Positions 29,095 to 39,032 of a stretch of DNA of 64,000 nt are shown piece by piece. The position numbers and the translations under genes are program-made. Below the pieces are notes generated by a model. That model was not told the DNA's origin and ran no database searches. It saw nothing but the letters and a program-made list of their open reading frames with translations. The stretch's first letter is position 1, and each line of letters opens with the position of its first letter. The DNA is from Phocaeicola coprocola DSM 17136 (GTDB lineage: Bacteria; Bacteroidota; Bacteroidia; Bacteroidales; Bacteroidaceae): NCBI RefSeq assembly GCF_000154845.1, contig NZ_DS981484.1, positions 42,354 through 106,353 of the forward strand, in the 5' to 3' direction.

Positions 29095-30807
29095 ATGAAA
29101 AAACACATCCGTCTACTCACATTAGCAGCCATAAGTCTGGCAGGATTTACTTATGGCAACCAGCTTCAGGCTTCATCACCCGATAATGCCATTTTCAGTC
29201 ATTTCACCTATACCGGACAGGACAAAGTTTATAACGATAACAAGCTTTCAGCAAATGAATTTTATAGTCCCATATTACAAGGATGCTATCCAGATCCTAG
29301 CATTTGCCGAAAAGGAAATGATTATTATCTGGCATGCTCTTCATTTGCCGTCTATCCGGGAGTACCTATATTCCATTCTACTGATCTGGTAAACTGGAAA
29401 CCGATAGGTCACGTCCTCGAACGTCCTTCACAACTAAAACTACAAAACTGCAAGATCAGTGAAGGTATTTATGCCCCCACTATCCGATATAATCCATACA
29501 ACGATACTTTCTATATGATTACGACCCATATCGGAGGAGGATTGGGGAATATCATTGTGAAAACATTCGATCCGGCAAAAGGCTGGAGCGATCCTATCAA
29601 GCTAAACTTCGACGGAATAGATCCGTCTATCTTTTTCGATGACGACGGTAAAGCTTATATAGTGCATAATGACGCTCCCGAACAGGCTTTATATGAAGGA
29701 CATCGAGTAATTAAAATCTGGGAATATGACGTGCAAACAGACCAAATAATAGCCGGAACAGACAAAGTTATAGTAAATGGAGGTGTTGACATCACCAAAA
29801 AACCAATATGGATAGAAGCTCCTCACCTATATAAAAAAGAAGGCAAATATTATCTGATGTGTGCAGAAGGAGGTACGGGCGACAACCATTCGGAAGTAAT
29901 TTTTATCAGTGACAGTGCTACCGGACCGTTTGTTCCGTCGAAACAGAATCCGATTCTTTCGCAAAGACATCTTCCGGCAAACCGTCCGGATAAGGTCGAC
30001 CGGGCAGGACATGCCGATATAACAGACACTCCTTCCGGAAAATGGTACGGAGTATTTTTAGCTGTACGCCCTAATGAATGCAACCGAGTTAATACTGGAA
30101 GAGAAACCTATATACTGCCTGTCGACTGGTCGGAAGAGTTTCCCGTTTTCGAAGGTGGCATGCAAGCGTTGCAACCCAAATTAAAAATGCCTGATGGTGT
30201 AAAAAACCAGACGGGAACAAACGGGTTTGTTCCCAACGGAAACTTCACATTTACAGATAACTTGAATTCACTCCCACTCGATAACCGATGGGTAGGCATT
30301 CGTGATGCCCGTGAAAAATTTATCTCAATAGGAGAAAACGGATTACAAATAACTCCTTATGCTACTGACATAACAGAGGCAAGACCAATTTCAACACTTT
30401 TTTTCCGCCAGCAACACAACTGCTTTACGGCTTCTGTAAACCTGCAATATAAACCGACAGCAGAAAATGAACTTGCCGGAATGGTGTGTTATCAGAAAGA
30501 ATCGTTTAATTATGTATTCGGGATAACCCGAAAAGGAAATGAATGTTACTTACTGCTTCAGCGTACAAATAATGGAAAATCGGAAATCGTTGCTAATACT
30601 CCTGTCGATATGCAACAACCCTTATATTTACAGATACAAGCCGAAGGAGATAAATACACATTCAACTATTCTACCGATGGACATTCTTTTAAAAATTTAG
30701 GAGGTATTGTTTCCGGAGATATTCTCTCAACTAATGTAGCTGGCGGATTTACAGGAAATATGATTGGGCTATATGCTACGTCTGCCAATATGGCTCATCC
30801 TCAATAA
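29095..30807 (+). CDS. GH43 glycoside hydrolase, probable alpha-L-arabinofuranosidase
   Basis: 570 residues with a signal peptide of about 27. The five-bladed propeller carries the three acidic residues expected for GH43: Asp67 in CYPDPS, Asp176 in GIDPSIF and Glu241 in IEAPHL. A C-terminal beta-sandwich covers about residues 330-570. The pattern fits the GH43_12-like enzymes of xyloglucan loci, which remove arabinofuranose (or xylose) from side chains in the periplasm; the subfamily call is from memory. It is the leftmost gene of the locus and has its own promoter and terminator. Confidence 0.88.
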   Translation: MKKHIRLLTLAAISLAGFTYGNQLQASSPDNAIFSHFTYTGQDKVYNDNKLSANEFYSPILQGCYPDPSICRKGNDYYLACSSFAVYPGVPIFHSTDLVNWKPIGHVLERPSQLKLQNCKISEGIYAPTIRYNPYNDTFYMITTHIGGGLGNIIVKTFDPAKGWSDPIKLNFDGIDPSIFFDDDGKAYIVHNDAPEQALYEGHRVIKIWEYDVQTDQIIAGTDKVIVNGGVDITKKPIWIEAPHLYKKEGKYYLMCAEGGTGDNHSEVIFISDSATGPFVPSKQNPILSQRHLPANRPDKVDRAGHADITDTPSGKWYGVFLAVRPNECNRVNTGRETYILPVDWSEEFPVFEGGMQALQPKLKMPDGVKNQTGTNGFVPNGNFTFTDNLNSLPLDNRWVGIRDAREKFISIGENGLQITPYATDITEARPISTLFFRQQHNCFTASVNLQYKPTAENELAGMVCYQKESFNYVFGITRKGNECYLLLQRTNNGKSEIVANTPVDMQQPLYLQIQAEGDKYTFNYSTDGHSFKNLGGIVSGDILSTNVAGGFTGNMIGLYATSANMAHPQ

Positions 30808-30827
30808 ACAGGTAAGCAATTATCAGC

Positions 30828-30876
30828 AAAATTCCGGCTCCTCTCTAATAGAAAATGAGCCGGGATTTTGATATAT
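30828..30876 (+). terminator. intrinsic terminator of the GH43 gene
   Basis: AAAATTCCGGCTC (30828-30840) pairs with GAGCCGGGATTTT (30857-30869), followed by TTTTGATAT. Confidence 0.85.
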
Positions 30877-30903
30877 ATCAGATAAAAGAGTTTTCTGCTG
30901 CAA

Positions 30904-31560
30904 CTATTTAGCAGAAAGTTTGTCGATTTTTACAACTTCGTACACTCCATCGTACTCTGCAGCAAAACCTTCCTGCGATTTACCCATATCTCTTACCTCT
31001 AGTTCTGCATGCACAGGTACTCCATTCTTTTGTCCTTTAGTCAGTTCATCATACTGCTTGTAAAGCTCTCCAGTTTTGTCTATCACCCAATAGCAAACAG
31101 TATCTCCATCAGCAACAAACGACCGGACTTCATGAGCTATAATCAGCTCTCCTTTTACAGAAATTGTTTCTTTTTGTTGTGCAGGCAATGCTGTCTGAGA
31201 GGTCTGTGCCTCATCACTTCTGGAATAGGAATATACCGTACCGTTTTTCTCCAAAAGTAAAGTTTTATCAGACAAATCTTTAATCACCAATGTATCAGAA
31301 AAAGCAATCGTCTAGTGGTTGCCAATACTTTTACCGGCGAAAATAAGTACATCCCCCTCTTTTTTCCATGATTCATACTGAAGAGTAGCCATATTTATAG
31401 AAGAAGCTGTTCCATCGGGCTCAAGAACAAAACCCTGCTGCATATTTTCCATACCCGGTACAGGTTCAACCCATGCACCTTCTATACTGGCTCCGTTACA
31501 TGCCGGAAGTAAAGCCATACAACCTAAAGCCATTGTGCTTATCCAAATAAGATTCTTCAT
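30904..31560 (-). pseudogene. lipocalin/NlpE-like lipoprotein interrupted by an in-frame TAG
   Basis: A lipoprotein signal (MALLPAC, Cys21) starts a beta-rich protein. After 82 residues the frame meets TAG at 31312-31314 and then continues in the same frame with TIAFSDTLVIKDLSDK for another 135 residues to a second TAG at 30904. The two parts read as one lipocalin-like protein of about 218 residues, so a single point change such as CAG to TAG explains the break. The second half begins with no ATG or signal. Such lipoproteins bind small ligands or take part in envelope stress; the role here is unknown. Confidence 0.8.
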
Positions 31561-31661
31561 AACTTTTATTAATTTAATATTGAATTTAAAATGCAATTTA
31601 TCAAGAAAATATCGAATCTGCAAAAACTGAATCTAAAGATAATTTAATGCACGCCTGAAAA

Positions 31662-32340
31662 ATCGAGTAGGAGGAAAACGAAGTAGTTTTCTTCCTACTT
31701 TCGTTTTCCGACCTCTCACACCACCGTACGTGCCGTTCGGCATACGGCGGTTCTTTACTATGGATGCCTTTCGTATTCTTCGAAAGACACTTCCACGACA
31801 TCTTCTTCAACCATCCATTTGTAGGTCTGCGCTCCTTTATACCCTTCGGATTCCGTCCTATCTCTTTAAAGGTAGCCCAATACTTCTGTTTTGGTTTTAT
31901 GCATTCGTTCCAACAAACGGTAGTTTTCAGTTATGCCGTTTAAATAAAGTTTGGTCCTTCCCTATAGGCATACATGCCTTGGGTACTACGACCTCTGCTG
32001 ACTTCTCACGGCAAGCTTTACTCCATCATGGTACTTCGAATCATTCATCCTCACCATATGTCCGTGAGACCTCCTCGGATAAGGGTATTAACTTTCAATC
32101 TTATGTCTGCTCCATTTACACTAACCGTCCCGAATAGCTATAGGGCTTTAGTTTGTTTCGCAACCTTACCCACGGTCATATGCCTTATATGAGGTTTCTG
32201 TTCGTCAGACCAGATGTTTGCCGCCAGCTTCTTTCAGATTCCAACTCGCGATGGACACCCTTGCTTTTGGCTGTATGATTCCCGCTATTAGGGCTCATTG
32301 GGGACTTGCACCCGTTAGCTAATACTCATGCCGAGCATAC
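31662..32340 (-). mobile_element. group IIC intron, ribozyme only, without reverse transcriptase
   Basis: On the minus strand the element starts GTATGCTCGG at 32340 and shows class IIC domain I landmarks: GGGTGCAAGTCCC, GCAAGGGTGTCC and GAGGAGGTCT. Domain V is complete at 31720-31751: ACCGCCGTA, TGCC, a GAAC loop, GGCA, a CG bulge and TACGGTGGT. It is followed by GTGAGAGGTCGG and a domain VI hairpin ending CTACTCGAT at 31662. The arrangement closely resembles the Oceanobacillus iheyensis IIC intron as I recall it. Domain IV holds only about 200 bp with no reverse-transcriptase motif. The 5' end directly follows a terminator T run, the classic IIC target. Confidence 0.92.
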
Positions 32341-32341
32341 G

Positions 32342-32378
32342 AAAAAAGATAATGCCCGTAAAAACCGGGCATTATCTT
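32342..32378 (-). terminator. intrinsic terminator of the DUF4840-like gene, group IIC intron target
   Basis: A 13-bp perfect stem, AAGATAATGCCCG (32346-32358) with 32366-32378. On the minus strand it is followed by TTTTTTC and then the first base of the intron. Confidence 0.92.
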
Positions 32379-32399
32379 AAAAACAGAAGCATAACCTTA

Positions 32400-33059
32400 T
32401 CAGTTTTTCTTAAGTTCAAAATCGAATGTTGCCGGAACAAAACCAGGCAATGCAACAGGTTCATTGTCACCTTCACCCAACGAAACTTCAGGGACATAAA
32501 TCTTGAACTTCAGATTTGTTGTTTCTACTTCGTAATTCGCTCCATCAACCGGAGATACTTTAACCTCAATATGTAAATTCTGAGCCTCTCCACCTTCAGT
32601 TTCCGACGGAATTGATACATTCAGTTCCAAAGGCTTCGGATCGAGAACGAATAAAATACTATCTTTTTCTGTATTCAGTTCCGGTTCGTATCCTATCTTA
32701 TAACTTACATCACCTACTGCTTCTACAATCTTATTCGCAGTTTCCTCATCACCAACAATATCAAGTACAATATCTTTTATCGGGAAACTGTCAAAATAAA
32801 CAGTATCATTGTCCACCTTTACCGCAACATCTGTGCCCTCAGGAGTATCTTCTCCTCCATCAGTTCCGTCTTCCGTTGTAGTAGATTCGGTCAGATAAAA
32901 CATTTTTCCTGTATAATTGCCAAACATATGATCTGTTGTCACTTCGACAGGAGGTGTCGGAGTTGTTTCGTCGTCATCACTGCAAGCTACAAAGCCCAAA
33001 GAACATCCAAGCATCAGCATGGAAATAAATAAACGGTTCAGTTTAATTTGTTTTTTCAT
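32400..33059 (-). CDS. Bacteroidales lipoprotein, DUF4840/calycin-like (tentative)
   Basis: 219 residues starting with a lipoprotein signal (LGFVAC, Cys26), then an acidic Asp/Thr/Pro-rich linker and a beta-rich domain. The Thr/Glu/Gly-rich insert near residues 55-75 looks unstructured. I place it near the DUF4840 calycin-like lipoproteins by general look only. It is divergent from the NigD-like gene, and its terminator is the site of the group II intron. Function unknown. Confidence 0.65.
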   Translation of the reverse strand: MKKQIKLNRLFISMLMLGCSLGFVACSDDDETTPTPPVEVTTDHMFGNYTGKMFYLTESTTTEDGTDGGEDTPEGTDVAVKVDNDTVYFDSFPIKDIVLDIVGDEETANKIVEAVGDVSYKIGYEPELNTEKDSILFVLDPKPLELNVSIPSETEGGEAQNLHIEVKVSPVDGANYEVETTNLKFKIYVPEVSLGEGDNEPVALPGFVPATFDFELKKN

Positions 33060-33270
33060 TTCTCTAATTTTTCGTTTGAAACTTCAATTATTAGTTTTAT
33101 CAGCTGACACATAAAAAATGTCAGGCAACAAGTATTACCGCACAAGTTTATAGAGAAAAATAAATAAAATTTTTATTGAAGAATTTTAACATTTAGCCAT
33201 GCAGGATTCATATCAATTCATCATTTAGAGAGTAAAAAGCCATTTAATGTTCAACAAAAAAACATATATT

Positions 33271-34026
33271 ATGAAAACTCATTTTCCATTTTGCAAGGGA
33301 TTTATAATGGCAGCAGCACTGACAAGCATTATGGGATTGTCATCTTGCCTGGATGACGATGATGAAAACTATTATAATATTAATTATCCTAATGCACTGG
33401 TTACTGTTAAGAGTGATGCAAATGATAGTTTTTTCCTCCAGCTGGATGACAGTACAACACTGCTACCGGTAAATCTCGCATCTTCTCCCTTTGGAGATAA
33501 AGAAGTGCGTGCTCTTGCCAATATAGAAGAAGTAGATGAACCGAGCGGAGCATATACTAAAGCTGTACATATTAATTGGATAGACAGCATTCTCACCAAA
33601 CCGATAGCTACTGACTTGGGGGAGGAAAATGACCAGACTTACGGAACAGACCCTGTAGAAATAGTTAAAGACTGGGTAACAATAGCAGAAGACGGATATC
33701 TGACCTTACGATTCCGTACTGTATGGGGAGCAGGATCTCAACCTCATTTTGTAAACCTATTACTGGGAAATAATCCTGACAATCCGTATGAAGTAGAATT
33801 CAGACACAACGCATATGGAGATACATACGGCGAGTCTGGAGATGCACTGGTAGCATTTAAGCTGGACGGGCTTCCTGATACAGAAGGAAAGACAGTAAAG
33901 CTTACTCTCAAATGGAAATCATTCAGCGGAGATAAGTCTGCAGAATTCGATTATTGTACACGTAAATCGCTGGCTCCTCAGAACTCAGCAATTACATCTG
34001 TAAGAAGCAATTACAAACTCAAGTAA
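33271..34026 (+). CDS. NigD-like lipoprotein
   Basis: 251 residues from the ATG at 33271. An earlier in-frame ATG at 33247 would lengthen the signal unnaturally. The lipobox is GLSSC (Cys26), followed by DDDDEN. The YPNALVTVK segment and the two-part beta structure, with an N-terminal OB-like part and a C-terminal sandwich near VKDWVTIAEDGYLTLRF, fit the NigD family of Bacteroides. NigD was first noted near a bacteriocin locus, but most relatives have no known role. Confidence 0.75.
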   Translation: MKTHFPFCKGFIMAAALTSIMGLSSCLDDDDENYYNINYPNALVTVKSDANDSFFLQLDDSTTLLPVNLASSPFGDKEVRALANIEEVDEPSGAYTKAVHINWIDSILTKPIATDLGEENDQTYGTDPVEIVKDWVTIAEDGYLTLRFRTVWGAGSQPHFVNLLLGNNPDNPYEVEFRHNAYGDTYGESGDALVAFKLDGLPDTEGKTVKLTLKWKSFSGDKSAEFDYCTRKSLAPQNSAITSVRSNYKLK

Positions 34027-34077
34027 CCCCTTTATAAATATATAGATACACTTAAAGAAGACAAAAACCTAGAAAAT

Positions 34078-34152
34078 GTCCCGGTAGCATGATTTTCCAT
34101 ATTCTAAATAACCGCATACCATAACTTTTATCATGCTTACCGGGACTTTTAT
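34078..34152 (+). terminator. intrinsic terminator of the NigD-like gene
   Basis: GTCCCGGTAGCATGA (34078-34092) pairs with TCATGCTTACCGGGAC (34131-34146) around a long loop, followed by TTTTATTG. Confidence 0.75.
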
Positions 34153-34211
34153 TGTAATATGTTATCTCTACGTATTATACAATCTTCACCAATTGATCCC
34201 TTTCCTATTGA

Positions 34212-34251
34212 AAAAATATTGGTTGCCGAAAACCATGTCCCGACAACCAAT
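34212..34251 (-). terminator. intrinsic terminator of the GH31-GH2-GH3 operon
   Basis: ATTGGTTG (34218-34225) pairs with CAACCAAT (34244-34251). On the minus strand it is followed by ATTTTTTC. Confidence 0.75.
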
Positions 34252-34260
34252 AACGAATCT

Positions 34261-36483
34261 TTATTTATACTCAAATTCCACAATATTTTGCGTATCAGCC
34301 GATGAAGAAGATATATAAGCTTTAAACTTGCCCGGCTCTGCAACCCATTCATGTTTGCGATCATCAAAGAATTGTAAGTCCTCCGGTTTTATCGTAAAAG
34401 TTATTTCTTTTTCTTCACCTGGTTGAAGTGAAACTTTCTGAAATCCTTTTAACTCTTTCTGCGGGCGAAGCAAAGAACATTTTTCATCTCCAATATACAA
34501 TTGAACGGTTTCTTTTCCGGCTACCGTTCCTGTATTCTTAACCTTTACTGAAACCGACAGAGTTTCTCCTTCATTCATTTGTTTAGCCGACAAAACAGGC
34601 TTACTATACTTGTAAGTAGTATAACTCAATCCATAGCCAAACGGGAAGAGAGGTTTAATCTTCTTAGTGTCATACCAGCGATACCCAACTAATATATCCT
34701 CTTTATATTCCTGTTTGATACTATCGCCCGGATAACTCATTTCGCCATAAAAATGAGCCGGACAATCTTTCAGTTTTACCGGATAAGAGAAAGGAAGCTT
34801 TCCGCTAGGATTTACTTTTCCAGTAAGCACATCAGCCAGTGCATCTCCTCCAACCGAACCTAGATACCAGGACTGTACGATAGTTGGAACCTCTTTTACC
34901 CACGGCATCTCGACAGCATTTCCACTTACGATTACAGCTACCAGATTCTTATTTACTTTCAACAAGCCCTCAATCAGTTCATTCTGACCAAAAGGAAGTT
35001 CGTAAGACAAGCGGTCACCTCCTTCACAATCTTGGAAATGATTCTTGTTCAATCCGCCAATAAAGATAACCAGATCAGCCTTAGCTGCCTTTTCTACGGC
35101 ATCATTGCGTAAAGAATCGACTTTAGCCTGAGATATTTTTTCCTCACGTCCATACATTGGACGGCCAGCTGCATATCCTTGTGCATATACAATACGATTG
35201 CCAAAGTATTTTTTCAGTCCATCCAACGGTGATATAAATTTCTTCACCTTCAATTCGGAAGAACCTCCTCCCAACATCAAATTACGTGTAGCATTATCAC
35301 CTACAACCAATATCTGCTTATACTGATCAGGAGCAACAGGCAATAAAGCTGGTTGCTTTTTGGCTGCTTCATTTTTCAATAGCACGATACCTTCTGTTGC
35401 TACCTGATAAGCAGCCTGTTCATGAGCTTCATTGGTCATCGATCCAAAAGGTTTCTGACGATTCATGGCTGTACGGAAAATCAAGCGCAAGACACGAGCA
35501 GCCTTATCTTTCACTACCTCCATCGGTATTTTTCCTTCCTTAACCATCTTCAGATAGTTCCTTCCCAAATAGTAGTCGTCATACCCAAACTCCGACTCAG
35601 AAGTCAAGCCATTGGTATACGATCCCATTTCAATATCCAGTCCGTACATGGCAGCTTCATATGTATCATGTGCGGCTCCCCAGTCGGTTATCACACACCC
35701 GTCGAATCCCCATTCATCTTTCAGTATGTCATTATTCAGCAGTTTATGGTGAGTAGCATGCATTCCGCGTACTTTATTGTATGCTCCCATGATGCTCCAT
35801 ACACCACCACGCTGTACGGCGGCTTTAAATGCCGGAAGATAAATTTCATACAAAGCACGATCACTAACCTGTACATCGATGTGCCCGCGCCAAAGCTCCT
35901 GATTATTTAATGCATAATGTTTCACACAAGCAGCCACACCGTTTTTCTGAACTTCCTGAATATAAGGAACACACATCTCAGAAGCCAGATAAGGATCTTC
36001 TCCCAAGTATTCAAAATTTCTTCCGTTAAGTGGAGTACGATAAATATTCACCCCCGGTCCTAACAGTACATCTTTCTCGCGGTAACGCGCTTCTTCACCA
36101 ATCGCTTTACCATACTTCGCAGCCAGATCCGGATTCCAGCTAGCTGCCAGACAAGTCAATGCCGGAAAAGCTGTACAGCTATCACTCGTCCATCCGGCAT
36201 ATCCCCAGTCGTTCCAATTAATTTCGGCACGAACTCCATGTGGCCCGTCACTCATCCACAGTTCAGGAATACCCAAACGTGGACAACCGGGTGAACTGAA
36301 TTTACCCTGAGCGTAACTGAGTCTTGTCTTCTCTTCCAATGTCATTCGCTTCAGAGCATCCTGTACTCTTACTTCCAACGGCTGTTTATCATCCAGATAA
36401 ACAGGAATATCCGTTTTATTTTGTGCATGTAACGAAGCACATGCAATACTCAATAATCCTATAAAAATAAACATCTTTTTCAT
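34261..36483 (-). CDS. GH3 beta-glucosidase
   Basis: 740 residues, signal peptide ending SLHAQ. The N-terminal (alpha/beta)8 domain carries the nucleophile Asp267 in CVITDWGAA. The alpha/beta sandwich domain with DCEGGDRLSYELP follows, and then a C-terminal fibronectin III-like domain (VKNTGTVAGKETVQLYI). Periplasmic GH3 enzymes of this layout remove glucose from the non-reducing end of beta-glucan oligosaccharides, here presumably xyloglucan pieces already stripped of side chains. It is the last gene of GH31-GH2-GH3, 27 bp after GH2. Confidence 0.92.
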   Translation of the reverse strand: MKKMFIFIGLLSIACASLHAQNKTDIPVYLDDKQPLEVRVQDALKRMTLEEKTRLSYAQGKFSSPGCPRLGIPELWMSDGPHGVRAEINWNDWGYAGWTSDSCTAFPALTCLAASWNPDLAAKYGKAIGEEARYREKDVLLGPGVNIYRTPLNGRNFEYLGEDPYLASEMCVPYIQEVQKNGVAACVKHYALNNQELWRGHIDVQVSDRALYEIYLPAFKAAVQRGGVWSIMGAYNKVRGMHATHHKLLNNDILKDEWGFDGCVITDWGAAHDTYEAAMYGLDIEMGSYTNGLTSESEFGYDDYYLGRNYLKMVKEGKIPMEVVKDKAARVLRLIFRTAMNRQKPFGSMTNEAHEQAAYQVATEGIVLLKNEAAKKQPALLPVAPDQYKQILVVGDNATRNLMLGGGSSELKVKKFISPLDGLKKYFGNRIVYAQGYAAGRPMYGREEKISQAKVDSLRNDAVEKAAKADLVIFIGGLNKNHFQDCEGGDRLSYELPFGQNELIEGLLKVNKNLVAVIVSGNAVEMPWVKEVPTIVQSWYLGSVGGDALADVLTGKVNPSGKLPFSYPVKLKDCPAHFYGEMSYPGDSIKQEYKEDILVGYRWYDTKKIKPLFPFGYGLSYTTYKYSKPVLSAKQMNEGETLSVSVKVKNTGTVAGKETVQLYIGDEKCSLLRPQKELKGFQKVSLQPGEEKEITFTIKPEDLQFFDDRKHEWVAEPGKFKAYISSSSADTQNIVEFEYK

Positions 36484-36510
36484 AATATTCTTTTTTCAGC
36501 CAAGATAATA

Positions 36511-39027
36511 TTATTCTGAAACAATATCAACTACAGCTTCTTTTAATCCCTCAGAAATCGCTTTCAAACGCGCTGCTCCTGTTTTTCCATTATTCTGCAA
36601 TACGACCAAGCATTTACCGTTGAACGCCTTTCGTTTATTATCTTTAAAACGTTCCATCGAAGTCTGGCTTCCATTGTCAACTCCAGCTATAAACAGGTTT
36701 CCTTCTACTTCAAAACGAACCAGATTATCCGCAAGAGGACAAATATTTCCTTCTGCATCCAAGATTTCTACTGTTACAAAACTCAAATCAGTACCGTCTG
36801 CTTTCAAGATATTTCTATCTGGAGTCAGACGTATCATACTCGGTGTTCCCGCTGTACGAATTTCTTTTTCGGCAACCACTGTTCCTGCTTTTCGAGCAAC
36901 AACCTTAACACTTCCCGGCTCATATTTTACACGCCAAAAAACATGTAAATGATTATCATCTTTCGATTTTATTCCTTGTGATTTACCATTCACAAACAGT
37001 TCCACTTCATCTGCCTGATTGTAATAACACCACATATCAACATCCTGTCCCTCGGTCCAGTTCCAATGCGGGAAAAGATGCAAGACTTGTTTATCTGTCC
37101 ATTCCGACTGATAGAGATAGTATACATCTTTAGGGAAACCAGCCAAATCAACAATACCAAAATATGAACTGCGTGCGGGCCAGCCATAAGGAGTCGGTTC
37201 ACCGATATAGTCGAAACCAGTCCATACATATTGCCCGCTGATAAAATCATTTTTCTTTATCAACAGCAAACTTTCTTCATGAGTATTTCCCCAGGGAACA
37301 TGACAGTTTTCATAAGAAGAACATGCAAATGTTGAATCATAAAATGGTTTATCCCAGCGTTCAGGGCAAATAAACATCTGGTCGCTCGGCATCCGGTAAT
37401 ATCCACGTGTCATCAGAGCCGAATTACTTTCCGTAATGATAAACGGTTTGCCAGGGAAATTTTTTGGAACCTCAGGAATGTTGACATTATGATAATTATA
37501 GCCAATGATATCCAACGCTCCGGAACGGAACAAATGATTAGCAGGATTAGGTTCATTGCATCCTGCTGTAATCGGACGAGTCGGATCCAAGGTTCTTACA
37601 AAATCGGTCAGTTTCTTTGTAAGTAAAGAGTTTACACTTTCTTCACCTTCCTTAGCCAGCATGTCTGCCGAGTGGCCGAAATTCAGAATCAGGTTAGCTT
37701 CTTCCAGACTTAAAGTATCAGCCTGCGCATCACTCCATTGTTCCAATACCTCATTTCCGATACTCCACATAAAAATAGAAGGATGATTACGGTCGCGAAG
37801 AATAAAATCGTGCAAATCTTTTTCATGCCATTCATTGAAGTAACGTGCATAATCATGAGCAGTCTTTTTCTTGCGCCACATGTCAAACGCTTCATCCATT
37901 ACAATAAATCCCATACGGTCGCACAAATCAAGCAGTTCTGGTGCCGGAGGATTATGTGAACAACGGATACCATTACAGCCCATTTCTTTCAAGATCTGCA
38001 ACTGGCGTTCGATGGCACGTACATTGACCGCTGCTCCCAGGCATCCCAAATCATGATGCATGCAGACACCATTTATTTTGACCGGCTTGCCATTCAGCGT
38101 AAACCCTTTTGCTGCATCAAAAGAAAACCTACGAATACCGACAGGAGTTACATAACGATCGACACATTGTCCATCTTTCTGAATTTCTGTAACCAAAGTA
38201 TACATGTAAGGACGCTCAATGCTCCACAATAAAGGAGAGCTTACCTTTAAATCTTGAGAAACATCAACAGCCTTTCCTGCTATTGTATTCAGAGAAGACT
38301 CTGCCTGAGCAACTTTCTTTCCCTCTGCATCTTGCAGGATAGAATAAACAGATACTCCAGCATCTGCCTGCGTTCCTATATTCTCAACCGTTGTAACGAC
38401 TTTCAAAGAAGCCTGCTGAGTATCGACACTTGTTGTAGTAACATATGTTCCCCACTCTGCAACACGGATATCTCCTGTTTTCACCAACCATACGTTACGA
38501 TAAATACCACATCCCGAATACCAGCGAGAATTAGGCTGTTCAGCATTATCAACACGTACAGCTATCACATTCTTTTCTCCCCACTTCAGATATGGAGTCA
38601 AATCGTAACTGAATGAAATATATCCATAAGGACGCTTGCCCAACGAAATTCCATTAATGAAAACTTCCGAATTCATGTAAACTCCATCAAACTCGATACG
38701 AAAATGTTTTCCTTTATCTCCGTCCGCTGGAATAAACGTCTTCCGATACCATCCGATACCACCAGGCAAAGCACCTCCACCTGTTCCCGAAGAATTATCC
38801 TGACTGAAATCTCCTTCGATGGCCCAGTCATGGGGTAAATTTAATTTTCTCCAACCCGAGTCAGCAAAATCTACTTGTGCAGCCAATGAATCATCAATCA
38901 GAGAAAAACACCATCCGTCATTAAAGCTCAGTCTTTCTCTCGGCTCAGAAGAAGGAGAGCTGCATGCTCCCAATAAGAACATGCAGCACACTCCTATTAT
39001 AATAGATTGAATAAATTTATGACTCAT
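36511..39027 (-). CDS. GH2 beta-galactosidase
   Basis: 838 residues, lipoprotein signal (LLGACSS, Cys22). It has the sugar-binding domain (NLPHDWAIEGDF near residue 60), a middle immunoglobulin-like domain and a TIM barrel with acid/base Glu426 in IGNE and nucleophile Glu533 in ITES. C-terminal DUF4982-like and Ig-like domains follow. In xyloglucan loci the GH2 removes galactose capping the xylose branches. Specificity is inferred from context and motifs. It starts 5 bp after GH31. Confidence 0.92.
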   Translation of the reverse strand: MSHKFIQSIIIGVCCMFLLGACSSPSSEPRERLSFNDGWCFSLIDDSLAAQVDFADSGWRKLNLPHDWAIEGDFSQDNSSGTGGGALPGGIGWYRKTFIPADGDKGKHFRIEFDGVYMNSEVFINGISLGKRPYGYISFSYDLTPYLKWGEKNVIAVRVDNAEQPNSRWYSGCGIYRNVWLVKTGDIRVAEWGTYVTTTSVDTQQASLKVVTTVENIGTQADAGVSVYSILQDAEGKKVAQAESSLNTIAGKAVDVSQDLKVSSPLLWSIERPYMYTLVTEIQKDGQCVDRYVTPVGIRRFSFDAAKGFTLNGKPVKINGVCMHHDLGCLGAAVNVRAIERQLQILKEMGCNGIRCSHNPPAPELLDLCDRMGFIVMDEAFDMWRKKKTAHDYARYFNEWHEKDLHDFILRDRNHPSIFMWSIGNEVLEQWSDAQADTLSLEEANLILNFGHSADMLAKEGEESVNSLLTKKLTDFVRTLDPTRPITAGCNEPNPANHLFRSGALDIIGYNYHNVNIPEVPKNFPGKPFIITESNSALMTRGYYRMPSDQMFICPERWDKPFYDSTFACSSYENCHVPWGNTHEESLLLIKKNDFISGQYVWTGFDYIGEPTPYGWPARSSYFGIVDLAGFPKDVYYLYQSEWTDKQVLHLFPHWNWTEGQDVDMWCYYNQADEVELFVNGKSQGIKSKDDNHLHVFWRVKYEPGSVKVVARKAGTVVAEKEIRTAGTPSMIRLTPDRNILKADGTDLSFVTVEILDAEGNICPLADNLVRFEVEGNLFIAGVDNGSQTSMERFKDNKRKAFNGKCLVVLQNNGKTGAARLKAISEGLKEAVVDIVSE

Positions 39028-39032
39028 AAATT

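Noticed and set aside
31601..31810. Small protein gene inside the group II intron
   Set aside because: Its sequence is largely the translation of domains V and VI; no protein family character is seen.
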